From contig JAFZCW010000022.1 of NCBI GenBank assembly GCA_017556125.1, positions 1 through 52,001 of the forward strand: DNA of 52,001 nt, given 5' to 3'. Each line of letters starts with the position of its first letter. Position 1 is the first letter of the stretch. A program made the translations under genes and the position numbers. This DNA comes from Clostridia bacterium. GTDB taxonomy: Bacteria; Bacillota_A; Clostridia; Christensenellales; CAG-138. Of this stretch, positions 1 through 8,745 are shown piece after piece. The notes below the pieces were generated by a model. The model did no database searches, had not been told where the DNA came from, and was given only the letters and a program-made list of their open reading frames with translations.

Positions 1-512
1 AGGATCGGCGTTTCAGGCGCGGACTTCCGGATACGCCGGATACACTCCCGGGAAATCTGATTCCATTTCTCGGAGAACCTTTGTTCCGTCACCTCGTTCA
101 GCAGGTCGAACATGACGCCTCCGAGTTTACCGTACCGTTTTGCAAAGCATTCCCAGACCGCGTAGAAAAACTCCTGATATTTTTCATTGTCAAAAAAGCC
201 GTCCTCATGTTCGCCAGAATCAAAGGAAAAGCCCTGCGTTTTATGAAGATCCAGCACCACGTTCAAATGATGTTCTGCCGCCATCCGGAACGCCCGGTCG
301 ATCAGCAGGAGCCCCTCCTCCTTCATCGCGCCGTCGGCGTCCTGGATCACGTTGTAATCGACCGGAAGCCTGACATGATCAAATCCCCATTCCGCAATCT
401 GCTCAAAATCAGGCTCCGTAATGAATCCATGCAGTCTTTCCTCGCTGTAGTCGCACTGGCTCATCCAGCCGCCCAAATTGATACCTTTATAAAAACCCAG
501 TTCCTTCAGCAT
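1..512 (-). CDS. GH5-type endoglucanase/beta-glycosidase, C-terminus beyond window
   Basis: An open frame runs on the minus strand from an ATG at 510-512 to the window edge, giving the first 170 residues. A site AAAGGA lies 8 bases before the ATG. The start (FYKGINLGGW), then DHVRLPVDY near residue 45, VVLDLHK near 85 and FDLLNEV at 135-141 are the successive strand motifs of family 5 glycoside hydrolases. Glu140 of the Asn-Glu pair would be the acid/base; the nucleophile lies outside the window. There is no signal peptide, so it probably acts in the cytoplasm on imported beta-glucan oligomers. It is the last gene seen of the binding protein-permease operon, after a terminator-like hairpin. 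The exact substrate cannot be told. Confidence 0.85.
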   Translation of the reverse strand, partial: MLKELGFYKGINLGGWMSQCDYSEERLHGFITEPDFEQIAEWGFDHVRLPVDYNVIQDADGAMKEEGLLLIDRAFRMAAEHHLNVVLDLHKTQGFSFDSGEHEDGFFDNEKYQEFFYAVWECFAKRYGKLGGVMFDLLNEVTEQRFSEKWNQISRECIRRIRKSAPETPI

Positions 513-526
513 AAAATATCCTTTCT

Positions 527-561
527 AAAAAAAGTGGCTCTTCCGTGAGAGCCGCTTTTAT
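527..561 (-). terminator. Intrinsic terminator between permease and GH5 gene
   Basis: Read on the minus strand, an eight-base-pair stem (GCGGCTCT/AGAGCCAC, one wobble) is followed by seven T. It would lower read-through from the transporter genes into the glycosidase gene. It starts 17 bases after the permease stop and ends 15 bases before the GH5 start. Confidence 0.7.
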
Positions 562-577
562 GCAATGGTTTATTAAA

Positions 578-1441
578 TCAACCTTTGACTGATCCCGACG
601 TAACGCCTTTGATGATGCTCTTGGAAAGGAAGATGTAGACGATCACGACGGGCAGAATCGCAAGGAGAATGAACATGTACACCTTGCCCATGTCGAATTT
701 GGAGTAATCCGCGGACCGGAGCTGTGCGATCATGATCGGAACGGTCTTCATCTCCGCCTTGCTCAGAAGCAGGGCCGGTATAAAGTAGTTGTTCCAGGAG
801 GAAACGAACGAGAAGATCATCTGCACCGCGATAGCCGGCTTCATGATCGGCAGCACGATATGGTTGAAGGTGTAGAATTCGCTTGCCCCGTCCATGCGGG
901 ATGCCTCGACGATCTCCATCGGCAGCACGCTGTCCAGATACTGTTTCATATAGAAGAACACGACGGGAGCAGCGATGCTCGGCAGGATCAGCGGAAGATA
1001 GTTGTTGGTCAGATTCAGCTTGTACATCATCTGGATGAAGCCGACCGCCGAGACCTGCGGGGGGATCATCATGACAGCCAGAATGAAATAGAAAGCGAAT
1101 CTCCTGAGCTTAAATCTGTACGCGTGGATCCCGAAAGCGGTCAGCGCTGAAAAATATGTCGTCAGAACGGCGTTCGCACCCGCTACGAAAAAGCTGTTCA
1201 GCATGCCGCGCGGGATATTGATGGAGGCGTCCGTCCAGGCGTTCCTGAGGTTGATCAAAAACCTGTCCTTCGGGAACATCGTAAATCCGGCCTGGAGCTG
1301 CGCATTCGACCTTGTCGAGTTGATGATCAGCATATAAAAGCTGAAAAGGCACAGGACGCTGAGAAAGATCAGAATAATATACGCGACCGTTCTTGCGGCG
1401 ACCAACTGTATTCTTCCTTTGATGTTTTCTTTGTTATTCAT
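578..1441 (-). CDS. Carbohydrate ABC transporter permease, MalG type
   Basis: 287 residues with about six membrane segments. The cytoplasmic EAA loop (EIVEASRMDGASEF, then LPIMKPA) that docks onto the ATPase is near residue 185. This is the second membrane subunit of a CUT1 sugar importer. It follows the MalF-type gene by 18 bases, so the two are co-transcribed and surely form a heterodimer. No ATPase gene is present; CUT1 systems in Firmicutes often share one MsmX-like ATPase encoded elsewhere. The neighbouring GH94 and GH5 enzymes point to cello-oligosaccharides as cargo, which is inference. Confidence 0.9.
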   Translation of the reverse strand: MNNKENIKGRIQLVAARTVAYIILIFLSVLCLFSFYMLIINSTRSNAQLQAGFTMFPKDRFLINLRNAWTDASINIPRGMLNSFFVAGANAVLTTYFSALTAFGIHAYRFKLRRFAFYFILAVMMIPPQVSAVGFIQMMYKLNLTNNYLPLILPSIAAPVVFFYMKQYLDSVLPMEIVEASRMDGASEFYTFNHIVLPIMKPAIAVQMIFSFVSSWNNYFIPALLLSKAEMKTVPIMIAQLRSADYSKFDMGKVYMFILLAILPVVIVYIFLSKSIIKGVTSGSVKG

Positions 1442-1459
1442 GACCGGTGTCCTCCTTTC

Positions 1460-2419
1460 TCAGATCCTGTTGCTGCGCTTCGGAGCCTGGGAAAAGCTCT
1501 TAGACAGCGAATTGTAAACGAACAAGCTCAGAACCGTGGAAATGATGAACAGGATCACGCTGATCGCGCCGGCCATTCCGTAGTTCTTGCTGGTCTGGAG
1601 ATAATTGTTCAGGTACATGACCATGGTCATGCTCGCCCGGTCCGGGGTGCCTTTTCCGTTGGTCAGGACCTGCGGCACGTCGAACATCTGAAGTCCGCCG
1701 ATCATGGCAGTGATGACGGTATAAATGAGAATCGGCGCGAGCAGCGGAAGCGTTACACGGAAGAATACCTGCAGGGAACTGGCCCCGTCGATCTCCGCCG
1801 CTTCAAACATGCACTGGTCGATTCCCTGGATGCCTGCCATCAGAAGGATCGTCGTGTTGCCGAACCACATCAGAAAGTTCATCAGGGCGATCAGGAGCCT
1901 CACCGGAACTTTCAGGCTGAGAAAGTCAATGCTCTTATTGATCCATCCTGATGAAATAAGCACCTGATTGATCGGTCCCGCCGTATTGAACAGGGTGAAG
2001 AAGAGCATGGAGAACGCCGCAGCCATGATCAGATTCGGCATGTAGATAACCGTTTTGAAGAACTGCTGCCCTTTCAGGTTCAGCCTGTAGCTGGTAAAGA
2101 ACACCGCAAGAAGAAGTGCGACCACAATCTGCGGCACCGCGCCGAGAACCCAGAGAATGATCGTGTTGCCGAAGTATTTCAGCATTCCGATCTGTCCGGA
2201 AGCATCCGGTGTAAACAGCGTGACATAGTTCCGCAGCCCGACAAATGTCGGACCGACCTGTGTCAGCCCGTCACGGTAATTCTCGAAAAAACTGTTATAT
2301 ATGGTCATTACCTGGGGTATCAGCGTAAAGATGATATACGCAATGAAAAACGGAAGTATGAAAATATAACCCCATTTCGCGTAGCTGACACCTTTCCCGG
2401 AAGCAAAAGGCTTCTTCAT
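1460..2419 (-). CDS. Carbohydrate ABC transporter permease, MalF type
   Basis: 319 residues with a cytoplasmic N-terminus, a first membrane helix at about 17-38 and further helices to the end. The EAA loop (FEAAEIDGASSLQVFF, then LPLLAPI) lies near residue 215. It is the first membrane subunit of the sugar importer, between the binding-protein gene and the MalG-type gene. The ATG is preceded by a GGGAGGAGGTCACCCA-type strong ribosome site. A hairpin in the 149 bases upstream probably sets permease expression below that of the binding protein. Confidence 0.9.
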   Translation of the reverse strand: MKKPFASGKGVSYAKWGYIFILPFFIAYIIFTLIPQVMTIYNSFFENYRDGLTQVGPTFVGLRNYVTLFTPDASGQIGMLKYFGNTIILWVLGAVPQIVVALLLAVFFTSYRLNLKGQQFFKTVIYMPNLIMAAAFSMLFFTLFNTAGPINQVLISSGWINKSIDFLSLKVPVRLLIALMNFLMWFGNTTILLMAGIQGIDQCMFEAAEIDGASSLQVFFRVTLPLLAPILIYTVITAMIGGLQMFDVPQVLTNGKGTPDRASMTMVMYLNNYLQTSKNYGMAGAISVILFIISTVLSLFVYNSLSKSFSQAPKRSNRI

Positions 2420-2508
2420 TGGGTGACCTCCTCCCTTGTCATTTCTTTCTCAAAAAGCACATCGCGGAATACGGGATTCCGTATGCTTCGATCTGCTTTT
2501 TATCAAAA

Positions 2509-2537
2509 CCGGGGCAAAGGCAATATGCCTTGCCCCG
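2509..2537 (-). terminator. Hairpin between binding-protein and permease genes
   Basis: An inverted repeat (CCGGGGCAAGGCA, loop ATA, the complement with one bulged base) is followed on the minus strand by TTTTGATAAAAAG. The T run is short. It is best seen as a partial terminator or mRNA-stabilising stem giving excess binding protein over permeases, a known design in sugar ABC operons. Confidence 0.6.
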
Positions 2538-2568
2538 GATACTCAGACTATCCGATCGTCTCTTTCAC

Positions 2569-3861
2569 TTACGGAGTGACGAGCGCGCTGTAGTTCTCGT
2601 TGATCTGTTTGTAGAAGTTCGCCAGAGCGGTCTCCTTGTCAACGGTTCCCTTGAAGTATTCCTGCATGCAGTTCTGCAGACCTTCGTTGAGGAGCTGATC
2701 ATAGATCGTGTGGTTCTTCCAGACGATGTTTCCTGTCATAGCGGAGAATACCGCAACATCGTTCTGTCCGCCGAGGAAGGCACTGCCGTAATCCGGGTTC
2801 TCGGCAAACTTGGCGTTGACTTTCTGGTTGTTGGAGAACTGAGCTTCGTTCTCAACCAGTTTGGTGCAGACATCCTCATTGTTGATGAAGGTGTTCATGA
2901 CATCCGCAACGATGGTCGGGTTGTCGGTTCCTGTCGGAGCAACGATCCATGTGCCGCCCCAGAAGTGAGCAGCAGGACCTTCGCAGATTGCCCAGTCGCC
3001 GGGGCATCCCTTTTCGGGATCCTGAGCGTTGCCCATGCAGAAGTTGAAGTACCAGGCGGGTCCGAAGAAGCACATGGTCTTTCCGGTTGCGAACATCTGG
3101 TCATTCTTTTCCTGATCCCAGATACCAGCGGTAAGGGTGTACCCGTTCTGTACGAATTTTTCCGTCTGTGCGATCCAGGCTTCGATCTGCGGATCAAACT
3201 GGACTCTGTTCTCAGCATCTACCCAGGGGGAAGTGCAGTTGTTGGAGAATACACGGTAGGTCTCAGCGAAAGAAGCGGTCATGTAGTAACCCTTGGCTTT
3301 CGCATCAGCGGCGACTGCCTCGAATTTATCCCAGCTGTCCAGTTTTGCCTGAACTTCTGCCGGATCGGAAGTTCCGAGAACGTCCTCAGCGATGGAGCGG
3401 CGATAGATCAGCGCGGACGGGCAGCACTGGAAGGAAACGCCCTTTACAACACCGTTGGGATCGGTCGCGGCCTGTACGGTGTAAGGATAGGTGTTGGAGA
3501 AATCCGTGACACCGATCTTGGTGATATCCTGTGTTGCGTCGGAGTTGACATACTTGAGGATGTAATCAGCTTCAGCAAGGAACATGTCGACTTTGTCGTC
3601 GGCGGCTGCATTCGCCTGATTCAGAAGCGCTTCATCCAGTTTCTGCTGGTATGCGCCGTTGTCGCTGGGCGTGATGATCCAGTTGACGGTAACGCCCTCG
3701 GGTACTGTGTAGTACTTCTCGAAGAAGCCCTTGAATTCTTCATTCCATGCGTAGATGTTGAAGACTTTCCCCTCGCCGGCTTCCTGAGTCGTCTTTGCCG
3801 CGCATGCACAGAGCGCAAAGATCATTGCGAGAGCCAGGAGCATTGCAATAATTTTTTTCAT
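2569..3861 (-). CDS. Extracellular solute-binding lipoprotein, family 1 (sugar)
   Basis: 430 residues from the ATG at 3859-3861, chosen because GGAGGG lies 7 bases before it; an in-frame start 48 bases upstream has no such site. The N-terminus is a lipoprotein signal (MKKIIAMLLALAMIFALCAC) with the modified Cys in LCAC. The mature part begins FNIYAWNEEFKGFFEKYY and has the layout of cluster 1 sugar-binding proteins. It would capture oligosaccharide outside the membrane and hand it to the two permeases. It lies 61 bases after the LacI gene and may share its transcript. Cellodextrin as ligand is inferred from context. Confidence 0.9.
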   Translation of the reverse strand: MKKIIAMLLALAMIFALCACAAKTTQEAGEGKVFNIYAWNEEFKGFFEKYYTVPEGVTVNWIITPSDNGAYQQKLDEALLNQANAAADDKVDMFLAEADYILKYVNSDATQDITKIGVTDFSNTYPYTVQAATDPNGVVKGVSFQCCPSALIYRRSIAEDVLGTSDPAEVQAKLDSWDKFEAVAADAKAKGYYMTASFAETYRVFSNNCTSPWVDAENRVQFDPQIEAWIAQTEKFVQNGYTLTAGIWDQEKNDQMFATGKTMCFFGPAWYFNFCMGNAQDPEKGCPGDWAICEGPAAHFWGGTWIVAPTGTDNPTIVADVMNTFINNEDVCTKLVENEAQFSNNQKVNAKFAENPDYGSAFLGGQNDVAVFSAMTGNIVWKNHTIYDQLLNEGLQNCMQEYFKGTVDKETALANFYKQINENYSALVTP

Positions 3862-3922
3862 ATCTTTTCCCTCCATAGATATTTGATGTGATGTATATTT
3901 AGCAGGCAATCCATCCTGCCGA

Positions 3923-4939
3923 TCACCTATCCCGGATATCGGCCACGCTTCCGCCTTCCATCAGCCTGCCGGATACGACATACCGGTCGATCAGGGCTGT
4001 CTTCGGGTGCTCGATCAGTTCGATCAGATGCGCGGTCGCTTCCCGCCCGAGTCCTTCTGTGTTCTGTTTCCATGTCATCAGCTGCGGGCTGGTGACTTCC
4101 GCCAGGCGGATCCCGTCATAGCCGACCACCGAAATGTCGTCCGGGATCTTCAGTCCAGCGTCCGCGATCGCGTTGATCCCTCCGATGGCGGAAAAATCAT
4201 CCGGAAAGAAAATGCAGGTCGGCCTCTCTTTGCGCTGAAGCAGTTCTTCTGTCACCTCATAGCACCGCTTCGTATCATGGTAGATGCCTTCCAGAACGCA
4301 GTCATCCCCGACCGGGACATCCATGGCTTCGCATGCGCGGTAAAAACCCGTTATGCGTGCATCCGAGACCGCCGTTCTCTCTCCGTGGATAAAAGCCAGT
4401 CTGCGGTGCCCTTTCTCGATCACGTGGCGGGTCATCGTCTCCATCCCTGCCACGTTGTCGCTCAGAACAGCCATCCTTCCGTTGAACACGTGATCGATCG
4501 TCACGGTAGGAATCTCCGACTGGATCAGCTCCAGGACCATCGGATCCGAAAAATCGACAGAAGCGATTACGACGCCGTCAACGCCGCGGTAGCGGCAGTG
4601 CTTCAGGTAAGTGGTCTTGTGCCGGGTCACGTACCGGTTGATGAACGTGATGTCATAGCCGGAGCGCTCGCTCTCCACGCGGATACTGTCCAGAACGGAT
4701 GAAAAATACTCATGCGCTAGACCGCTTTGTCTCGGATCCACGAACAGGACTCCGATATTGAAGCTGCGGCTCGTCTTCAGAGCTCTTGCGGAAGCGTTCG
4801 CCATATATCCCATCTCTTCCGCAGTCTGGCGGATCCGCTCCGCTGTTTCCTGTCCGATATCCCGATGGCTGTTGAGAGCCTTGCTGACAGATGCGACAGA
4901 TACACCGCATTCTCTAGCAATGTCTTTCATGGATACCAT
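3923..4939 (-). CDS. LacI-family transcriptional regulator
   Basis: 338 residues. An N-terminal helix-turn-helix (KDIARECGVSVASVSKALN, residues 5-23) and hinge (ASARALKTS) precede a periplasmic-binding-like ligand domain (IGVLFVDP near 62, VVGYDGIRLAEV near 275, SGRLMEGGS at the end). The first of two close ATGs is preferred because GAGGCGG lies 5 bases before it. It probably represses the operon that follows and the divergent GH94 gene until a cello-oligosaccharide binds. Matching operator-like sites occur at both ends of the intergenic region, one at its own transcription start, which suggests autoregulation. Confidence 0.92.
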   Translation of the reverse strand: MVSMKDIARECGVSVASVSKALNSHRDIGQETAERIRQTAEEMGYMANASARALKTSRSFNIGVLFVDPRQSGLAHEYFSSVLDSIRVESERSGYDITFINRYVTRHKTTYLKHCRYRGVDGVVIASVDFSDPMVLELIQSEIPTVTIDHVFNGRMAVLSDNVAGMETMTRHVIEKGHRRLAFIHGERTAVSDARITGFYRACEAMDVPVGDDCVLEGIYHDTKRCYEVTEELLQRKERPTCIFFPDDFSAIGGINAIADAGLKIPDDISVVGYDGIRLAEVTSPQLMTWKQNTEGLGREATAHLIELIEHPKTALIDRYVVSGRLMEGGSVADIRDR

Positions 4940-4961
4940 GACATCCGCCTCATTTCAAATC

Positions 4962-4977
4962 GCTTAATCGTTTTCGC
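4962..4977. promoter_or_regulatory. LacI-type operator candidate O1
   Basis: Read on the minus strand this site holds GAAAACGATTAA around a central CG, the usual centre of LacI-family operators. It shares AAACGATTA with the site at 5208-5219. It lies at about the transcription start of the regulator promoter, where a repressor would block initiation. The 308-base gap 4940-5247 otherwise holds only AT-rich promoter sequence and one palindrome. Confidence 0.55.
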
Positions 4978-4981
4978 ACTT

Positions 4982-5010
4982 AAGATATCGTATTTGATCC
5001 GAAAAAGCAA
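4982..5010 (-). promoter_or_regulatory. Promoter of the LacI-regulator gene
   Basis: On the minus strand, TTGCTT at 5005-5010 and TATCTT at 4982-4987 are separated by 17 bases. The predicted start falls in operator O1. Confidence 0.55.
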
Positions 5011-5071
5011 TAGAAAAAACGCTTTTTTTGTGAAAATTTTTATTTTTTGCTTGTTTCAGCAAAAAAACGTT

Positions 5072-5086
5072 ACGAAACAGTTTCGT
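5072..5086. repeat. Perfect 15-base palindrome in the divergent intergenic region
   Basis: ACGAAACAGTTTCGT has two perfect seven-base arms around a single A, midway between the two diverging genes. It differs from the O1/O2 sequence, so it may bind a second regulator. Confidence 0.5.
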
Positions 5087-5207
5087 TTCTCTCCTGCAGT
5101 CTGCATGAGTTCACCCGTTTTCGTACTATATTTCAAAAATATCGATAATTTGGGAAAAAACTCTTGATTTTTTCTTCCGAATTCTTTACTTTTATAGAAG
5201 ATGTTAC

Positions 5208-5219
5208 TTAAACGATTAC
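5208..5219. promoter_or_regulatory. LacI-type operator candidate O2
   Basis: TTAAACGATTAC lies 28 bases before the GH94 start and repeats the AAACGATTA core of O1. A repressor here would block GH94 transcription. The GH94 promoter itself is not clear; TATAGA at 5193-5198 could be its -10 element. Confidence 0.55.
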
Positions 5220-5247
5220 TTTCGCAGCAATGAAAGGATTTCCCCCT

Positions 5248-7686
5248 ATGCAATTCGGACATTTCGATGATACCAGACGTGAATATGTCATTACCGATCC
5301 GCGGACGCCGCTTCCCTGGATCAATTATCTCGGAAGCGAGGATTTCTTCACGCTCTTTTCCAATACCGCAGGCGGATACGCGTTTTATAAAGATGCGCGT
5401 CTGAGGAGGATCACCCGTTTCCGTTACAACAACGCTCCCCTCGATCAGGAGGGTTTCCATCTCTACGTCCGGGATCAGGACAGCGTCTGGAATCCGGGCT
5501 GGCAGCCCGTACAGACCGAACTCGACTCCTACAGCTGCCGTCACGGGCTCGGCTATTCGGTCATTTCCGGTCAGAAGGACGGCATCTCCGTCACGCAGGA
5601 AATCCTGGTTCCCAAAGGAGACAACTGCCTGCTGATGCGCGTGACCGTTCAGAATAACGCCGCCGCTGAAAAACAGATCTCCCTCTTCCCCTTCATTGAA
5701 TTCTGCCTTTGGGATGCCATGGATGACGCGTCCAATTTCCAGCGCAATTATTCCATCGGGGAAGTTGAGGTGGAAGGCGCTGCGATCTACCACAAATCGG
5801 AATACAGGGAGCGCAGAAATCATTACGCGGTCTTCTGGGCAAACCGCGTCCCGGACGGCTTTGATACGTCCCGCGACGCATTTTTCGGCGTCTACGGCAG
5901 CCCCGCAAAACCGGGCGCGGTATTCGGAAAAGGCTGCTCCGGAAGCATCGCGCACGGATGGCAGCCCGTTGCAGCGCAGCAGTTTGATCTGGCTCTCCAG
6001 CCAGGCGGAACCGAGACGCTGATCTTCGGCCTCGGCTATATCGAGAATCCGCAGCAAGAAAAATGGACCCGTCCCGGGATCATCAATAAAACACGCGCGC
6101 TCGCGATGATGGCCCGCTATGCCGATGATGCCGCTTTTGAAGAAGCCCTTTCCGTGCTGAAAACATACTGGGACGGTCTCCTGTCCTCCTATCAGCTGAA
6201 GAGCAGCGACGAAAAGCTGAACCGCATGGTCAACATCTGGAATCAGTACCAGTGCATGGTTACCTTCAACATGAGCCGCTCTGCGAGCTATTTTGAAAGC
6301 GGAATGGGGCGCGGCATGGGATTCCGGGATTCCTGTCAGGATCTTCTGGGATTTGTGCATATCATTCCGGAACGCGCACGGGAGCGGATCCTGGATATCG
6401 CCGCCACCCAGTTCCCTGACGGAAGCGCCTATCATCAGTACCAGCCCCTGACAAAAAAGGGAAACCTTGCGGTGGGAAGCGGCTTTAACGACGATCCTCT
6501 CTGGCTCATTGCCGGAACGGACGCCTATCTCCGCGAAACCGGCGACTGGAGCATTCTGGACGAACCGACTGATTTCGACAACGATCCGTCTCTTGCCGAG
6601 CCTCTTATGGAACATCTCAGGCGCAGTTTTACTTACACGAAGACGCATCTTGGACCGCACGGTCTGCCTCTGATCGGCCGTGCGGACTGGAACGACTGTC
6701 TGAACCTGAACTGTTTCTCGGAAAGCCCCGGTGAAAGCTTCCAGACCACAGGCCCCAGCGAAGGACCGGTCGCCGAGAGCGTGTTCATCGCAGGCATGTT
6801 CGTAAAATACGGAAGGGCATGGGCTGATATCTGCCGTCATCTTGGGCTTCATGAAGAAGCCGATGCGGCGGAAAACGAGATCAGTAAAATGGAAAAGGCG
6901 GTCCTTTCCGCCGGCTGGGACGGCAAGTGGTTCCGCCGTGCGTTTGATGCCTTCGGAAATGTTGTGGGCGGACAGGATTGCGAAGAGGGCCAGATTTTTA
7001 TCGAACCGCAGGGCATGTGCGTCATGGCAGGCATCGGGCAGGAATCAGGCGAAGCGGAAATGGCGCTGCAGAGCGTCATGAACCGGCTTGAAACCAAATA
7101 CGGCATCATGCTGCTTCAGCCGGCTTATACGCGTTACCGTGTGGAGCTTGGTGAAATCACCAGCTATCCGCCAGGATATAAGGAAAACGCCGGCATCTTC
7201 TGCCATAACAATCCCTGGATCGTCTGCGCGGAAACGAGGATCGGACACGGGAACAGGGCCTTCGATCTCTATCGCAAGACCGCTCCCGCCTATATCGAGA
7301 ACATCAGCGAGATCCACCGCACCGAGCCGTATGTCTACAGCCAGATGATCGCCGGAGCCGACGCGCCTAGCTTCGGCGAAGGAAAAAACAGCTGGCTCAC
7401 CGGTACGGCCGCATGGACCTTTGTCAGCATCAGCCAGTATATTCTGGGCGTCATGCCTACATTTGACGGTCTTCAGATCAACCCCTGCATTCCCCAGGAT
7501 CTGCACCGTTTCCAGATCGTCCGCCGCTACAGAGGCGCGACCTACCGGATTACGGTCGACAATCCCGAGGGAATCGAAAAGGGGATCCGAGAGATCTCAC
7601 TGAACGGAAGCCTCATCAGAGGAACCGTTCTTCCGATTCTTGAAAACGGAGCGGTCGCGGATGTTCACGTCCTGATGGGCAAATGA
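5248..7686 (+). CDS. Cellobiose phosphorylase, GH94
   Basis: 812 residues from the ATG at 5248, chosen over an ATG 18 bases upstream because AAAGGA lies 9 bases before it; the length is close to the roughly 811 residues of known cellobiose phosphorylases. Family 94 enzymes cleave beta-1,4-glucosides with phosphate to give glucose 1-phosphate and glucose. The N-terminal beta-sandwich ([16 protein letters not shown]) is followed by an alpha/alpha-barrel with [17 protein letters not shown] and [10 protein letters not shown], whose Asp480 is the expected general acid. It has no signal peptide, so it is cytoplasmic and saves ATP on imported cellobiose. Cellobiose rather than longer chains is favoured by length and motifs but not proven. 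Confidence 0.92.
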   Translation: MQFGHFDDTRREYVITDPRTPLPWINYLGSEDFFTLFSNTAGGYAFYKDARLRRITRFRYNNAPLDQEGFHLYVRDQDSVWNPGWQPVQTELDSYSCRHGLGYSVISGQKDGISVTQEILVPKGDNCLLMRVTVQNNAAAEKQISLFPFIEFCLWDAMDDASNFQRNYSIGEVEVEGAAIYHKSEYRERRNHYAVFWANRVPDGFDTSRDAFFGVYGSPAKPGAVFGKGCSGSIAHGWQPVAAQQFDLALQPGGTETLIFGLGYIENPQQEKWTRPGIINKTRALAMMARYADDAAFEEALSVLKTYWDGLLSSYQLKSSDEKLNRMVNIWNQYQCMVTFNMSRSASYFESGMGRGMGFRDSCQDLLGFVHIIPERARERILDIAATQFPDGSAYHQYQPLTKKGNLAVGSGFNDDPLWLIAGTDAYLRETGDWSILDEPTDFDNDPSLAEPLMEHLRRSFTYTKTHLGPHGLPLIGRADWNDCLNLNCFSESPGESFQTTGPSEGPVAESVFIAGMFVKYGRAWADICRHLGLHEEADAAENEISKMEKAVLSAGWDGKWFRRAFDAFGNVVGGQDCEEGQIFIEPQGMCVMAGIGQESGEAEMALQSVMNRLETKYGIMLLQPAYTRYRVELGEITSYPPGYKENAGIFCHNNPWIVCAETRIGHGNRAFDLYRKTAPAYIENISEIHRTEPYVYSQMIAGADAPSFGEGKNSWLTGTAAWTFVSISQYILGVMPTFDGLQINPCIPQDLHRFQIVRRYRGATYRITVDNPEGIEKGIREISLNGSLIRGTVLPILENGAVADVHVLMGK

Positions 7687-7705
7687 TCCAGGCAGAATGT
7701 AATAC

Positions 7706-7740
7706 AAGAGCAGAGACCGGTAATGGCCTCTGCTCTTTTC
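7706..7740 (+). terminator. Intrinsic terminator of the GH94 gene
   Basis: A stem of AGAGCAGAG pairing with CTCTGCTCT is followed by TTTTC, 20 bases after the GH94 stop. Confidence 0.8.
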
Positions 7741-7786
7741 ATACAGCGTTTCCGCCGTCTGTCTCGCCGTACGCTGAGGTCCCGCT

Positions 7787-8569
7787 TTATACGAGCCCCC
7801 ATTCCGCCAGTTTTTCAAAACCTCCGAGCGACTCGATATACGCCTCAGCGGTCCGGATGATCTCGTCATACGGGATCCCGTTCACGGTTTCGTCCCCGAT
7901 CGCGCAGGAAAAATAAACAGGTTTTCCCTCTTTCTGCGCAAGCAGGTGGGCGTAGATATTGACGCTGACATCTGCTTTCGATAAATCTTTCCCATGCAGG
8001 CCGCCTCCGGTCACGCCGTCGGCCATATCGCTGCCGAGCTTCCGGTTCGTCGCTCCGCTGTCCACGTTCACTCCCCCGGTCCAGTCTCCGAGGGGATTGA
8101 TCACGGCATCAGGATACGTTTCCGCCAGATCTTCTGTCCTTGCGTTGCTCTGGCAGATGATGAGTTTTGTTCCGTCCAGAACGTATTTCCCGTCGCTCGG
8201 ATAACGCTCATACAGACTTCTCGCAATTAAGCTCAGTTTCTTCTGTTCGTCCGTGACCGGAGCCCCCTTGAATATTCCGTTATCCCCGCAGCGTGTCCGC
8301 CCTTTCTGATTGCCGGCAAGGTGGACGTCCTGCTCGTTCTCGCTGTAATCGACTTCGACCCCTTCGCAGATCCGCTGCACGATAGCTTCGATTTCTTCTT
8401 TATCGAAACGGACGGATGTTTCGGAAATGATATGGCATTTTCCATGCCCGATCAGTACCTCAACGGCTATCTTCGGCCGGCTTTGCTTCCGATACGCGAG
8501 GTCGACGATCGCTCCCGCAATCCTGTCCGCCACTTTATCCGGATGGTCCGGATTGACTTTTTCAAACAT
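7787..8569 (-). CDS. Minimal S-adenosylmethionine synthetase-like protein
   Basis: 260 residues, against about 390 in ordinary MetK. MetK makes S-adenosylmethionine from methionine and ATP. Visible matches in order are HPDKVADRIAGAI near residue 8 (ATP loop), the acidic segment around VEVLIGHG, GDNGIFKGAP for GDQG, DGK for the substrate lysine region, INPLGDWTGG, NRKLGSD for the Arg-Lys pair, and GGGLHGKDLSKADVS for the last Lys and Asp ligands. The missing residues come from the central spacer and C-terminal domain, so this looks like a compact but complete active site. The ATG is kept although its ribosome site is weak; an in-frame TAG lies 30 bases upstream. The SAM riboswitch in its leader supports a role in SAM supply. 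A related but different reaction is possible. Confidence 0.75.
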   Translation of the reverse strand: MFEKVNPDHPDKVADRIAGAIVDLAYRKQSRPKIAVEVLIGHGKCHIISETSVRFDKEEIEAIVQRICEGVEVDYSENEQDVHLAGNQKGRTRCGDNGIFKGAPVTDEQKKLSLIARSLYERYPSDGKYVLDGTKLIICQSNARTEDLAETYPDAVINPLGDWTGGVNVDSGATNRKLGSDMADGVTGGGLHGKDLSKADVSVNIYAHLLAQKEGKPVYFSCAIGDETVNGIPYDEIIRTAEAYIESLGGFEKLAEWGLV

Positions 8570-8607
8570 TTCTTCCCGATACCTTTCACTGATTTCCTAC
8601 AGGGGGC

Positions 8608-8739
8608 AAAAAAATGAACTCACCGTTTCTGATGAGTCCGCATGTGATGTATGATCCCATCAGTCAAGCCTTAGCACCTTCCCTTTCGGGGGTTGCTGTG
8701 CGGTCAAAGAGCTTGTCTCTCGCGCACTCTCTATAGGAT
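8608..8739 (-). ncRNA. SAM-I-class riboswitch with terminator
   Basis: On the minus strand, P1 (ATCCTAT 8733-8739 with ATGGGAT 8654-8660), P2 (GTGCG/CGCAC with a kink-turn-like GAGAGACAAGCTCTTTGAC), AGCAACC, P3 (CCC-GAAA-GGG) and GGTGCTAA follow in S-box order. Downstream, ACTCATC/GGTGAGT (8618-8637) plus seven T (8608-8614) forms a terminator. CTGATGGG (8656-8663) can instead pair with CTCATCAG (8629-8636), an antiterminator that shares bases with both P1 and the terminator. SAM binding should stabilise P1, free the terminator and switch off the MetK-like gene. The segment between GGTGCTAA and P1 is short, so P4 is small or absent, and a SAM-I/SAM-IV variant is possible. Confidence 0.85.
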
Positions 8740-8745
8740 GCAATT

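Noticed and set aside
2419..3891. Long plus-strand open frame (490 codons) across the sugar-binding gene
   Set aside because: It is the complement of a well-supported lipoprotein gene; no ribosome site, no recognisable domain.
7787..8569. MetK-like gene as a pseudogene fragment
   Set aside because: All main catalytic motifs remain in one frame, and the gene has a consensus promoter and an intact riboswitch.
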